From assembly GCA_036562185.1 (NCBI GenBank), contig DATCKN010000022.1, positions 1 to 64,000 on the forward strand: a DNA stretch of 64,000 bases, written 5' to 3'. Of this stretch, positions 55,452 to 64,000 are shown piece by piece. Made by a program: the position numbers and the translations under genes. The DNA is from Thermoclostridium sp036562185 (GTDB lineage: Bacteria > Bacillota > Clostridia > DSM-8532). The notes beneath the pieces were generated by a model. The model had not been told where the DNA came from. It did no database searches and saw nothing but the letters and a program-made list of their open reading frames with translations. The first letter of the stretch is position 1; each line of letters begins with the position of its first letter.

Positions 55452-55819
55452 CCAAAATATCCTTTGTTATAGTAGATGATGCCATCTTTATGAGAACACT
55501 GCTTCGTAAAGTTATAGAACAGGTTGAGGGATATACGGTAATTGCTGAAGCTTCTAATGGAATAGAAGCAATAGAAGCTGCGCGGAAATATCAACCTGAT
55601 ATAATGACATTGGATATAACTATGCCCGAAATGGACGGAATAGTTGCATTGCCCAAAATTGTGGAAGCAAGTCCGAAAACAAGGGTAATCGTTGTTTCGG
55701 CAATGGGGCAACAGTCAATGGTTATCGATGCCATAAAAATGGGTGCAAAGGACTTTATTGTGAAGCCGTTTGAAAAGTATAAAGTTTATCAGACCATACA
55801 AAATGTACTGGCGTTTTAG
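55448..55819 (+). CDS. Single-domain CheY-like response regulator
   Basis: 123 residues and only a receiver domain. The acidic pocket is D10 and D11, the phospho-acceptor D56 (TLDITMPEMDG), S84 in VVSAMG and K106 in VKPF. Such stand-alone receivers act on flagellar motors or relay phosphate. No kinase or chemotaxis gene is nearby. It overlaps rsmE by 4 bases, so it is expressed with translation genes. Confidence 0.9.
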   Translation: MTKISFVIVDDAIFMRTLLRKVIEQVEGYTVIAEASNGIEAIEAARKYQPDIMTLDITMPEMDGIVALPKIVEASPKTRVIVVSAMGQQSMVIDAIKMGAKDFIVKPFEKYKVYQTIQNVLAF

Positions 55820-55880
55820 GCTTATATTGCCCTTCGGCACATTTTTGCGCCCGAGAATGAAAGACTTTGGAGGAAATAAA

Positions 55881-56759
55881 ATGGTTAGAAGTATGACCGG
55901 ATACGGTTATTATAAATATCAGGACGAACAGGTTTCGATGGACGTTGAGATAAAAACGGTAAATCACAGGTATTGTGACATATATATACGGATGCCAAGA
56001 CAGTTAAGCTGTTTTGAAGATAAAGTCCGTTCGCTGATTACGAACCGTATCTACAGGGGTAAGGTTGATGTTTTTATCAATTGGGAAAACCTTGGCGAAG
56101 GGATTAAAAAAGTAATACTTGACAAAAATCTGGCCCTGGAATATTACAGAGCCATGAATACATTAGCTGAAGAATTGCAGCTTCGGGATGATATTTCATC
56201 TTCATCGCTGGCCAGATTTCCTGAAATCCTCAGAATCGAAAAAAAGGAGGAGACTTCGGAAGAAGTCTGGGCAATTCTGGAACAGGCCGTAAACGAGGCA
56301 TTGAATGTCCTGGTTGCAATGAGGGAGGCCGAGGGAGAAAAGCTTAAAATAAGCCTGATCGAAATATGTAAAAACATCGAAAATTACAGGTTGCAGATAA
56401 AAGCACGTGAACCTTTGGTTATTACAGAGTATAAGGAAAAGCTTTCAGCCAGAATACGGGAATTGATGGACAGCGATATTGTGGATGAAACACGTCTTGC
56501 TATGGAGGTTGCGATTTTTGCTGACAAATGCAGTATTAATGAAGAGCTGGTACGTTTAAGAAGCCACCTGGATCAATTCCTTGATATTTTGGCGATGGAT
56601 GGGCCAATAGGAAGAAAACTGGATTTCCTGCTTCAGGAAATGAACAGGGAAGTAAATACCATAGGGGCCAAAGCGAATGATTTGGATATCACAAAAAATG
56701 TAATTGAACTGAAAAGTGAAATTGAAAAAATCAGAGAACAAATACAGAATGTTGAATAA
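55881..56759 (+). CDS. yicC: YicC/YloC family endoribonuclease
   Basis: 292 residues from ATG 55881, with TTGGAGGA before it; the frame upstream overlaps cheY and is not used. The start MVRSMTGYGYYKYQ and the C-terminal FLLQEMNREVNTIGAKAND are family signatures. Related proteins are RNases acting on structured RNA. It is followed by remA, gmk and rpoZ as in Bacillus. Confidence 0.92.
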   Translation: MVRSMTGYGYYKYQDEQVSMDVEIKTVNHRYCDIYIRMPRQLSCFEDKVRSLITNRIYRGKVDVFINWENLGEGIKKVILDKNLALEYYRAMNTLAEELQLRDDISSSSLARFPEILRIEKKEETSEEVWAILEQAVNEALNVLVAMREAEGEKLKISLIEICKNIENYRLQIKAREPLVITEYKEKLSARIRELMDSDIVDETRLAMEVAIFADKCSINEELVRLRSHLDQFLDILAMDGPIGRKLDFLLQEMNREVNTIGAKANDLDITKNVIELKSEIEKIREQIQNVE

Positions 56760-56793
56760 TGGAAAATAATCCCTTGATATGGAGGAGTAAGGC

Positions 56794-57081
56794 ATGAAAT
56801 TAATTAATGTCGGTTTCGGAAATATTGTTGCTGCCAATAGAATTGTTGCAATCGTAAGTCCTGAATCTGCACCTATAAAAAGAATTATTCAGGAAGCAAG
56901 GGATCGTGGCATGCTGATTGACGCAACATATGGCAGAAGAACCCGTGCTGTAATTGTAACTGACAGTGACCATATCATTCTGTCTGCCGTTCAGCCCGAA
57001 ACAGTTGCTCACAGGCTTGGCAGCAAAGATAATGATGCAGTTGCTATTGATGGCGGAGATGAGCAGGAGGTTACCGAATGA
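56794..57081 (+). CDS. remA: RemA-type DUF370 DNA-binding regulator
   Basis: 95 residues. MKLINVGFGNIVAANRIVAI and YGRRTRAVIVTDSDHIILSA match RemA, which activates biofilm-matrix genes in Bacillus. It normally precedes gmk. ATGGAGGAGTAAGGC lies before the ATG. It overlaps gmk by 4 bases. Confidence 0.9.
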   Translation: MKLINVGFGNIVAANRIVAIVSPESAPIKRIIQEARDRGMLIDATYGRRTRAVIVTDSDHIILSAVQPETVAHRLGSKDNDAVAIDGGDEQEVTE

Positions 57082-57674
57082 ATCCGGGTCTTTTGGTTGT
57101 TGTGTCGGGTCCCGCGGGAGTTGGAAAAGGAACTGTTGTTTCCCGGGCACGGGAGCAAAATAAGGATATAGTTTTTTCGGTTTCAGCAACTTCACGTTGT
57201 CCAAGGCCGGGAGAAATAGATGGCAAAAATTACTTCTTTGTTTCCCGTGAAAGGTTTTTGGAGATGATACGGGAAGGTGCTTTACTGGAATGGGTTGAGT
57301 ATTGCGGGAACTATTATGGTACGCCGAAGATGTATGTGGAACAGGAACTGGAAAAGGGCCATGTTGTTCTTCTTGAGATTGAGGTGGAAGGCGCGCATAA
57401 TGTAAAGAGACAATATCCCGATTGCATTTCAGTATTTATTACTCCTCCGACCATTGAAGAGTTAAGGAAGCGCATTACAAAACGCGGAACCGAGTCTCCT
57501 GAAGTTATTGAAAAACGGATGAAACGGGCATTGGAAGAGATGGAGCAACTGGACAGCTATGATTATATAATCAAAAATGAATCTGTGGAAGACTCTGCAA
57601 GGCAATTGCTTGACATCATAGAAAAAGAACGCAACAGAATAAAAAATAATTGTATAAGGAGTGATAATGAGTGA
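57078..57674 (+). CDS. gmk: Guanylate kinase
   Basis: 198 residues. It phosphorylates GMP. P-loop GPAGVGKGTVVSR; this loop has a GVGKG form. The GMP-binding region is SATSRCPRPGEIDGKNYFF. It joins rpoZ with a 4-base overlap, a pairing conserved in Firmicutes. Confidence 0.96.
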   Translation: MNPGLLVVVSGPAGVGKGTVVSRAREQNKDIVFSVSATSRCPRPGEIDGKNYFFVSRERFLEMIREGALLEWVEYCGNYYGTPKMYVEQELEKGHVVLLEIEVEGAHNVKRQYPDCISVFITPPTIEELRKRITKRGTESPEVIEKRMKRALEEMEQLDSYDYIIKNESVEDSARQLLDIIEKERNRIKNNCIRSDNE

Positions 57675-57880
57675 TAAAACCGTCAATATCTGAGCTTTTG
57701 GAAAAGGTGGAAAACAGGTATATATTAGTCAACGTAACTGCCAAAAGAGCGCGGATGCTTAATGAAGGAGCGCAGCCTTTAACAAAAACATTCAGTAAAG
57801 ATGTTGTTACGGCGGTAAACGAGATAAATGAAGGCAAGATCAGATACAGAAAAAACAGACGCACAAATGATGCTCAATAG
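57671..57880 (+). CDS. rpoZ: RNA polymerase omega subunit
   Basis: 69 residues. GTG start after AAGGAG. NRYILVNVTAKRARML and the Lys/Arg-rich end are typical. It promotes polymerase assembly. Confidence 0.95.
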   Translation: MIKPSISELLEKVENRYILVNVTAKRARMLNEGAQPLTKTFSKDVVTAVNEINEGKIRYRKNRRTNDAQ

Positions 57881-57909
57881 TATTAAAGATATTATCGGGA
57901 GGAAAAAAT

Positions 57910-59298
57910 ATGGCTTTTGAGAAAACCATGGATAAGATTGTGGCATTATGCAAAAACAGGGGGTTCATTTTTCAAGGCTCGGAGATTTATGATGGTTTGG
58001 CCAACACTTGGGATTACGGACCTCTGGGAGTGGAATTAAAAAATAATGTAAAGAGAATGTGGTGGAAGAAGTTTATCCAGGAAAATCCTTACAATGTAGG
58101 GCTGGATACAGCAATATTGATGAACCCTATGGTTTGGGTGGCTTCAGGCCATGTCGGCGGATTTTCAGACCCCCTGATTGACTGTCGCCACTGTAAGGTA
58201 AGACACCGTGCCGACAAACTTGTTGAAGACTGGAACAAGGAAAATAATATTGATATGAGAGTGGACGGAATGAGCAATGAAGCTCTCACAAAGTACATCG
58301 AAGAAAACGGAATAACCTGTCCTAATTGTGGGGTAAAGGACTTTACTCCTATCAGACAATTCAACCTTATGTTCAAAACCTTCCAGGGTGTTACCGAAGA
58401 CTCCAAGAATGAAATATATCTGCGCCCCGAAACAGCACAGGGGATATTTGTAAACTTCAAAAATGTTCAACGATCTACAAGAAAAAAGATCCCGTTTGGA
58501 ATAGGGCAAATTGGCAAATCCTTCAGAAATGAAATAACTCCGGGTAATTTCACTTTCCGGACAAGGGAATTCGAGCAGATGGAACTGGAATTCTTCTGTG
58601 AACCCGGCAAGGATATGGAATGGTTTATGTACTGGAAGGAATTTTGCCGCAACTGGTTGCTGTCGTTGAACATGAAGGAAGAAAATATAAAGATGAGGGA
58701 TCACTCAAAAGAAGAGCTTAGCCACTATAGTACTGCAACTACCGATATTGAATTCAAATTCCCGTTCGGCTGGGGTGAATTATGGGGCATTGCCAACAGA
58801 ACCGACTTTGACCTGAAGCAGCATATGCAGTATTCAAAAGAAGATTTAAGCTACTTTGATCCAACAACAAATGAAAAATTTGTGCCATATTGCATAGAGC
58901 CATCAGTCGGTGTGGACAGAGTAGCCCTGGCATTCCTGTGTGATGCCTACGACGAAGAAGAAGTAGGCGAGGGGGATGTCCGTACTGTATTGCGTTTACA
59001 TCCGGCACTTGCTCCTGTGAAGATTGCCGTTCTGCCGCTGTCTAAAAAGCTTGGCGAGGAAGCATTTAAGATTTATGAGGATTTAATCAAATACTACAAC
59101 TGTGAATATGACGATACCGGAAGCATCGGAAAGAGATACCGCCGCCAGGACGAAATTGGTACTCCTTACTGCATAACTTTTGACTTCGAATCGGTTGACG
59201 ATAAGAAAGTTACAATTCGTGAAAGAGATACTATGGAACAGGTAAGAATACCCATTGAAGAGTTAAAGGATTATTTTGCTGATAAATTTAATTTTTAG
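57910..59298 (+). CDS. glyQS: Glycyl-tRNA synthetase (single-chain alpha2 type)
   Basis: 462 residues, class II synthetase. Motif 2 and motif 3 regions include YLRPETAQGIFVNFKN, FRNEITPGNFTFRTREFEQM and PSVGVDRVALAFL; the C-terminal anticodon-binding domain ends GSIGKRYRRQDEIGTPYCIT. This is the one-chain type, not the alpha2beta2 form. CGGGAGG precedes the ATG. Confidence 0.96.
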   Translation: MAFEKTMDKIVALCKNRGFIFQGSEIYDGLANTWDYGPLGVELKNNVKRMWWKKFIQENPYNVGLDTAILMNPMVWVASGHVGGFSDPLIDCRHCKVRHRADKLVEDWNKENNIDMRVDGMSNEALTKYIEENGITCPNCGVKDFTPIRQFNLMFKTFQGVTEDSKNEIYLRPETAQGIFVNFKNVQRSTRKKIPFGIGQIGKSFRNEITPGNFTFRTREFEQMELEFFCEPGKDMEWFMYWKEFCRNWLLSLNMKEENIKMRDHSKEELSHYSTATTDIEFKFPFGWGELWGIANRTDFDLKQHMQYSKEDLSYFDPTTNEKFVPYCIEPSVGVDRVALAFLCDAYDEEEVGEGDVRTVLRLHPALAPVKIAVLPLSKKLGEEAFKIYEDLIKYYNCEYDDTGSIGKRYRRQDEIGTPYCITFDFESVDDKKVTIRERDTMEQVRIPIEELKDYFADKFNF

Positions 59299-59315
59299 CT
59301 GAAGCAGCATATTGT

Positions 59316-59339
59316 CAGGTGGGAATTTTATCCTGCCTG
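59316..59339 (+). terminator. Hairpin after glyQS
   Basis: CAGGTGGGA / TCCTGCCTG, 9 bp with two G-U pairs, loop ATTTTA. No T-run, so termination is uncertain. The rest of 59340-59583 is AT-rich and holds no gene. Confidence 0.45.
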
Positions 59340-59583
59340 GCATATGTTATTTAAGCATATCCCTGCATAACCTGTCGGAAGGCATAAAATACTCTCACTT
59401 ATTAATTTTATATTTTATAAGTTTACAGTGAAATTTTCTTATGTTATTATTTTTACGTTATAAACCAATTTGGTATTTATAGTTACTATAGGAAATGAAA
59501 AGGTATAAAGGCCTTAGGCAATAATTACATATGATTCAATGAAAACAGCCATATGGAAGTAGTTTTAGGAGGGAAGAAATTAA

Positions 59584-62208
59584 ATGGCCAAATATGTGTA
59601 TTTATTCAGTGAGGGTAATGCCTCAATGAGAAACCTTCTTGGCGGCAAAGGTGCAAATCTTGCAGAAATGACCGGTCTCGGACTTCCGGTGCCAAGAGGT
59701 TTTACAATCACAACAGAAGCATGTACGCGTTTTTATCAGGACGGAAAGATTATTGCAAAAGATATCGAGGATGAAATTTTTGCAACCCTTTCGAAAACAG
59801 AAGAAATAGTGGGAAAGAAATTTGGAGATCCCGAAAATCCGTTTTTAGTTTCAGTGCGTTCGGGTGCGAGAGTATCCATGCCTGGAATGATGGACACCAT
59901 TTTGAATCTCGGGCTGAATGATGAGGTTGTTGAAGGGCTGGCAAAACTTACACAGAATCCGCGTTTTGCATATGACAGTTATAGACGCTTTATCATGATG
60001 TTTTCCGATGTTGTTATGGGAATTGACAGGTTAAAATTCGAAAAACTGATGGACGAGATAAAAGAGCAAAAAGGTGTTACATCAGATACCGATCTTGATG
60101 CAAATGATTTGAAAAAGCTTACTGAACAGTATAAGGAACTGTATTTGAAAGAGATGGGCGTACCCTTCCCGCAAGATCCGAAAGTTCAGTTGATGGAAGC
60201 AGTAAAAGCCGTATTCCGTTCATGGGAAAATCCAAGAGCGATAGTATACAGAAGGCTGAATGATATCCCTTCAGACTGGGGAACAGCCGTAAACGTTCAG
60301 GAAATGGTATACGGAAATATGGGCAATGATTCGGGTACCGGTGTTGCATTTACAAGAGACCCGTCCACAGGTGAGAAGAAACTCTACGGAGAATTTTTAA
60401 TGAATGCCCAGGGCGAGGATGTTGTTGCCGGTATCAGAACACCTCAGCCAATTGAGGTATTGAGAGAAATAAATCCTGATGTATACAACCAGTTTGTTGA
60501 CATAGCAGGCAAGCTCGAATCCCATTACCGTGATATGCAGGATATGGAGTTTACAATAGAACGCGGAAAACTCTTCATGCTCCAGACAAGAAACGGAAAG
60601 AGAACCGCTCAGGCAGCACTGAAAATTGCAGTTGATCTTGTAAATGAGAATATGATAACCAAGGAAGAGGCTTTGCTGAAAGTGGATCCGAAGCAATTGG
60701 ATACACTTCTCCATCCTCAGTTCGAACCGAAGGCATTAAAGGCAGCAAAACCGATTGCAAAAGGTCTGGCTGCATCACCGGGTGCTGCTACAGGTAAGAT
60801 TTACTTTACAGCAGAAAACGCTACCAAGGCATTTAATGAAGGTGAGAAACAAGTAATTCTGGTCCGTAATGAAACATCACCAGAGGATATTGAAGGAATG
60901 CATGTTTCTCAGGGTATTTTGACAGGCCGTGGCGGAATGACTTCCCATGCAGCCGTTGTTGCAAGAGGTATGGGCAGATGCTGTGTTGTTGGCTGCGGTG
61001 AGATTACAATAAACGAAGAGGAAGGATATTTCATAGATAAAAACGGCAAGAGATATAACGAGGGAGACTGGATTTCCCTTGACGGTTCCACCGGAAATGT
61101 ATATGGAGAGCAATTGCCAACTGTGGCTCCTGAAATGACAGGATATTTTGAAATCTTAATGAATTGGGCTGACGAAGTCCGGACTCTGAAGATAAGAACT
61201 AATGCCGATACTCCTAAAGACGCAGCACAGGCATTAAAGTTTGGTGCAGAAGGTATTGGATTGTGCCGTACAGAGCATATGTTCTTTGACAGCGACAGAA
61301 TCGGCGCAATGAGAAAAATGATTGTAGCCCGTACAGAGGAGCAGAGAAGAAAGGCCCTGGATAAACTTCTGCCAATGCAGAGAGGCGACTTTGAAGAACT
61401 GTTCAGAGTAATGAAAGGATATCCTGTAACAATCCGTTTCCTTGATCCTCCGCTGCATGAATTCCTGCCGAAGGAACAGGAAGATATCGAGGCGATAGCA
61501 GCCGAAATGGGTATATCGGCCGCTGAACTGAATGCAGTAATTTCAGAGCTGCATGAATTCAACCCGATGCTGGGTCACAGAGGATGCCGACTGGCTGTAA
61601 GCTATCCTGAAATTGCTGAAATGCAGACAAGAGCAGTTATAGAAGCTGCTATAAATGTAACCAGGGAAGGCCTTAATGTTGTGCCCGAAATTATGATTCC
61701 TCTGGTAGGCGATGTGAAAGAACTGAAATATGTTAAGGATGTTGTTGTAAAGACAGCAGACCGGATTATTAAGGAATCAGGCGTTGAGCTTAAGTACCTT
61801 GTCGGTACAATGATTGAAGTTCCGCGCGCTGCCATCACTGCTCATGAAATAGCAAGCGAAGCTGAATTCTTCTCATTCGGAACGAACGATTTAACACAGA
61901 TGACATTTGGTTTCAGCCGTGATGACGCAGGCAAGTTCCTTGAAGAATATTATAACAAGAAGATTTATGAATTTGATCCGTTTGCAAAACTCGACCAGAC
62001 CGGTGTTGGCGAACTTATAAGAATTGCAGCCGAAAAGGGACGCAAAACCAGGCCAAATATCAAAATGGGTATTTGCGGTGAACATGGCGGAGATCCTTCT
62101 TCAATTGAATTCTGCCATATTGTAGGTCTGCAGTATGTTTCATGCTCGCCGTTCAGAGTGCCGATTGCAAGGCTGGCAGCTGCCCAGGCAGCAATAAAGA
62201 ATAAATAG
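59584..62208 (+). CDS. ppdK: Pyruvate, phosphate dikinase
   Basis: 874 residues. It interconverts pyruvate, ATP and Pi with PEP, AMP and PPi, in clostridia mainly in the glycolytic ATP-forming direction. The ATP-grasp domain starts GGKGANLAEMTGLGLPVP. The swivelling His is H455 (GRGGMTSHAAVVARGMG), the same number as in Clostridium symbiosum PPDK. The PEP domain follows with GTMIEVPRAA and GICGEHGGD with the catalytic Cys. AGGAGGGAAG precedes the ATG. Confidence 0.98.
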   Translation: MAKYVYLFSEGNASMRNLLGGKGANLAEMTGLGLPVPRGFTITTEACTRFYQDGKIIAKDIEDEIFATLSKTEEIVGKKFGDPENPFLVSVRSGARVSMPGMMDTILNLGLNDEVVEGLAKLTQNPRFAYDSYRRFIMMFSDVVMGIDRLKFEKLMDEIKEQKGVTSDTDLDANDLKKLTEQYKELYLKEMGVPFPQDPKVQLMEAVKAVFRSWENPRAIVYRRLNDIPSDWGTAVNVQEMVYGNMGNDSGTGVAFTRDPSTGEKKLYGEFLMNAQGEDVVAGIRTPQPIEVLREINPDVYNQFVDIAGKLESHYRDMQDMEFTIERGKLFMLQTRNGKRTAQAALKIAVDLVNENMITKEEALLKVDPKQLDTLLHPQFEPKALKAAKPIAKGLAASPGAATGKIYFTAENATKAFNEGEKQVILVRNETSPEDIEGMHVSQGILTGRGGMTSHAAVVARGMGRCCVVGCGEITINEEEGYFIDKNGKRYNEGDWISLDGSTGNVYGEQLPTVAPEMTGYFEILMNWADEVRTLKIRTNADTPKDAAQALKFGAEGIGLCRTEHMFFDSDRIGAMRKMIVARTEEQRRKALDKLLPMQRGDFEELFRVMKGYPVTIRFLDPPLHEFLPKEQEDIEAIAAEMGISAAELNAVISELHEFNPMLGHRGCRLAVSYPEIAEMQTRAVIEAAINVTREGLNVVPEIMIPLVGDVKELKYVKDVVVKTADRIIKESGVELKYLVGTMIEVPRAAITAHEIASEAEFFSFGTNDLTQMTFGFSRDDAGKFLEEYYNKKIYEFDPFAKLDQTGVGELIRIAAEKGRKTRPNIKMGICGEHGGDPSSIEFCHIVGLQYVSCSPFRVPIARLAAAQAAIKNK

Positions 62209-62222
62209 ATATATAAAATATA

Positions 62223-62250
62223 AAAAGGCAGTCCATAGGGGCTGCCTTTT
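62223..62250 (+). terminator. Terminator after ppdK
   Basis: AAAAGGCAG (62223-62231) / CTGCCTTTT (62242-62250), 9 bp with a 10-base loop and a T-run. The group IIC intron begins 4 bases after it. Confidence 0.9.
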
Positions 62251-62254
62251 ATTA

Positions 62255-64000
62255 GTGCGCGCGGCACGCGCGCGACCTTGACGGTGAAAGTCCGTTACGG
62301 GGGTTGATAGCACCAACCGTTAGCCAAGGGCAAGGGTGTCCATCGTGAGGTGGAATCTGAAGGAAGCCGGAGGCAAAGTCCCGGCCTGACGAACAGGAAC
62401 TGCATATGAGGCATATATAGACCGGATGAGTTTGCTAAACAAAACGAAGTCCAATGCTATCCGAGGTCTATGGTGTAAATGCAGCAGGTAGATGGGATGA
62501 AAGGGCGCGAGCTTACCCGCGGAGGTCTGACAGATAAGCTGAGGAAATGAATTTTGAATCAGCAACCCATGCAGTGATGTATGACTGAACTGTCAGAAGT
62601 CAGCAGAGGTCATAGTACGCCGGTGGTCATGAACAGCGGCGGAAGGACCGAACAATAGGAGGTTTCTGAATTTTGAAGGACTCGATAAAATGTGTTGAAA
62701 GCAGACAACTTCATAATGAAGGCTACCTGATAAAGTCAAAGGTGGAACCTGAAGGCAAAGCAGGAGTGCGGAGCATTTTAACGGCGTCAGAAAAAGGAAG
62801 AAACGATGACGGTGAATATGCCGGAGGCTTGCTTGAGGAAATACTTGACCGGGACAATATGAACAGAGCATACAAGAGGGTCAAGGCAAATAAAGGGAGC
62901 TATGGAGTAGATAGGTTGACAGTAGATGAACTTCTACAATACCTTAAGCAAAATGGCACTCAACTTAGGCAGGCAATACTGGAAGGGAAGTACAAACCCG
63001 CCCCTGTAAGGAGGGTAGAAATACCGAAACCAGACGGGGGAAAACGAATGCTTGGTATACCTACGGCAGTAGACAGGGTAGTACAACAGGCAATAGCACA
63101 AGTACTAACCCCGATATTCGAACCTAAGTTCTCAGACAACAGTTACGGGTTCAGACCGGGAAGGAGCGCAAAACAGGCGATAGTAAAATGCAAGGAGTAC
63201 ATACAATCAGGCTACAACTGGGTTGTTGATATAGACCTTGCAAGATACTTTGATACTGTAAATCATGACAAACTCATGGGACTTCTCGCAAAAGAGATTG
63301 AAGATAAAAGAGTGCTAACACTCATAAGAAAATATCTGCAATCAGGAGTAATGATAAATGGAGTAGTAACAGAGACAGAGGAAGGGTGTCCACAGGGAGG
63401 CCCTTTGAGCCCACTGCTCAGTAATATCATGCTCAACGAGCTGGACAAGGAACTGGAGAAAAGAGGGCGAAGATTCTGCCGATATGCGGACGACTGTAAC
63501 ATTTACGTTAAAAGCAGGAAAGCAGCAGAACGGGTTATGAAGAGCGTCACTCGATTCCTCGAAGAAGAGTTAAAACTCAAAGTCAACAGGGATAAGAGTA
63601 CCGTAGGAAGGCCGTGGAATCTCAAGTTTTTAGGATTCTCATTTTACAGCAGAAAAGGTGAAATCAGAATCCGTGCGCATGATAAACCAGTCAGAAGATT
63701 CATGAATAAGATAAGGGAAATCACGGCAAGAAGTAACGGTAAGAGTATGGCATGGAGAATAGGAAAACTGAACCAGTGTATAATCGGATGGGTAAACTAC
63801 TTTAGTATTGCAGACATGGGAAAAACCGCCCGGAAGATAGACGAGTGGATGCGACGCAGGATAAGGATGTGCTTCTGGAAACAATGGAAGAAAATCAGAA
63901 CGAAGTATGATAATCTCGTAAAACTGGGAATAGACAAAAGGAAAGCCTGGGAATTTGCAAACACAAGAAAAGGCTATTGGCGAATAGCCAACAGCCCCAT
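62255..64000 (+). mobile_element. Group IIC intron, 5' end to window edge
   Basis: The ribozyme begins at GTGCGC (62255), the GUGYG boundary. The following 400 bases match the class C intron core closely: AAGGGCAAGGGTGTCC, GGAATCTGAAGGAAGC, GGATGAGTTTGC and GAAGTCAGCAGAGGTCATAG appear in the order seen in Oceanobacillus-type introns. An intron-encoded protein follows. Class C introns typically insert just behind rho-independent terminators, as here. The 3' end with domains V-VI is outside the window. Confidence 0.93.
62673..64000 (+). CDS. ltrA: Group II intron reverse transcriptase/maturase (partial, 3' end outside window)
   Basis: 442 visible residues in one open frame, no stop. The TTG at 62673 has AGGAGG at 62657-62662. 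Reverse transcriptase motifs are RMLGIPTAVDRVVQQAI, DIDLARYFDTVNHD, GCPQGGPLSPLLSNI and the catalytic YADD. The maturase domain X follows, ending KAWEFANTRKGYWRIANSP. No endonuclease domain, as is usual for class C proteins. Translated in the host cell, it helps splicing and reverse-splices into new terminator sites. Confidence 0.93.
   Translation, partial: MKDSIKCVESRQLHNEGYLIKSKVEPEGKAGVRSILTASEKGRNDDGEYAGGLLEEILDRDNMNRAYKRVKANKGSYGVDRLTVDELLQYLKQNGTQLRQAILEGKYKPAPVRRVEIPKPDGGKRMLGIPTAVDRVVQQAIAQVLTPIFEPKFSDNSYGFRPGRSAKQAIVKCKEYIQSGYNWVVDIDLARYFDTVNHDKLMGLLAKEIEDKRVLTLIRKYLQSGVMINGVVTETEEGCPQGGPLSPLLSNIMLNELDKELEKRGRRFCRYADDCNIYVKSRKAAERVMKSVTRFLEEELKLKVNRDKSTVGRPWNLKFLGFSFYSRKGEIRIRAHDKPVRRFMNKIREITARSNGKSMAWRIGKLNQCIIGWVNYFSIADMGKTARKIDEWMRRRIRMCFWKQWKKIRTKYDNLVKLGIDKRKAWEFANTRKGYWRIANSP

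Noticed and set aside
55770..55880. Extended N-terminus of YicC overlapping the CheY-like gene
   Set aside because: The conserved start MVRSMTGYG lies at 55881 with a clear ribosome-binding site.
1..64000. CRISPR arrays, tRNA or rRNA genes
   Set aside because: Scanning the spacers showed no regularly spaced repeats and no cloverleaf or conserved rRNA sequence.

Overview
The window is a 64 kb stretch of a low-to-moderate GC, endospore-lineage Firmicute of the class Clostridia. The evidence is gene content and order: rplS-rbgA-rnhB-ylqG/ylqH-like-yraN, rsmB-rlmN-stp-prkC-rsgA-rpe-thiN, era-yqzL-recO, hrcA-grpE-dnaK-dnaJ-prmA-rsmE and yicC-remA-gmk-rpoZ. CtsR and CIRCE heat-shock operators, a T-box leader, the spore protease SpoIVB, a pyrophosphate-type pyruvate phosphate dikinase and GlgC/GlgD point the same way. 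A saccharolytic, possibly thermophilic clostridium near the cellulolytic cluster III group would fit, but that placement is inference.

Layout. 1-3.8 kb: the remains of a two-component-regulated sugar ABC uptake locus. The sensor kinase is cut after its H-box, the AraC-type regulator has no receiver, the first permease has lost its first membrane helix, and no binding-protein gene is present. An intact second permease and a creatininase-family hydrolase follow. 4.0-8.4 kb: the rplS to yraN housekeeping run. 8.9-17.3 kb: dipeptidase, then the rRNA methyltransferase / Ser-Thr kinase-phosphatase / RsgA cluster. 17.5-24 kb: a carbohydrate island with a GH106-like protein, a patatin phospholipase and a GH2 beta-mannosidase. 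24.1-25.9 kb: a tryptophan T-box controlling stand-alone trpB2. 25.9-30.1 kb (minus strand): a radical SAM SPL-family protein overlapping a nucleoside phosphorylase-type protein, and glgC-glgD. 30.7-34.4 kb: a CtsR-operator promoter, a zinc-finger-less DnaJ, a structured intergenic RNA (probably raiA-type) and clpB. 34.9-36.2 kb: an NSS-family transporter behind a palindromic operator. 36.6-43.9 kb: cdd, era, a DUF1846 gene, yqzL, recO, secG, uvrB and a divergent uracil-DNA glycosylase. 44-48.5 kb: spoIVB, lepA, hemW. 48.5-55.5 kb: the CIRCE-controlled hrcA-grpE-dnaK group, dnaJ, prmA, rsmE. 55.4-59.3 kb: an orphan CheY-like regulator, yicC, remA, gmk, rpoZ, glyQS. 59.6-62.2 kb: ppdK. 62.25 kb to the edge: a group IIC intron with its reverse transcriptase, inserted directly behind the ppdK terminator and cut by the window end.

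How the parts fit. Two complete heat-shock circuits lie 18 kb apart: CtsR-type (dnaJ-like, clpB) and HrcA/CIRCE-type (hrcA, grpE, dnaK). Glycogen synthesis (glgCD), PPDK and intracellular glycosidases suit a carbohydrate-fermenting cell. Most of the rest is core translation, ribosome assembly and DNA repair. I found no CRISPR array, rRNA, tRNA or complete defence island. The least ordinary elements are the intergenic RNA before clpB, the radical SAM/nucleosidase pair, the collapsed ABC locus and the terminator-targeting intron.
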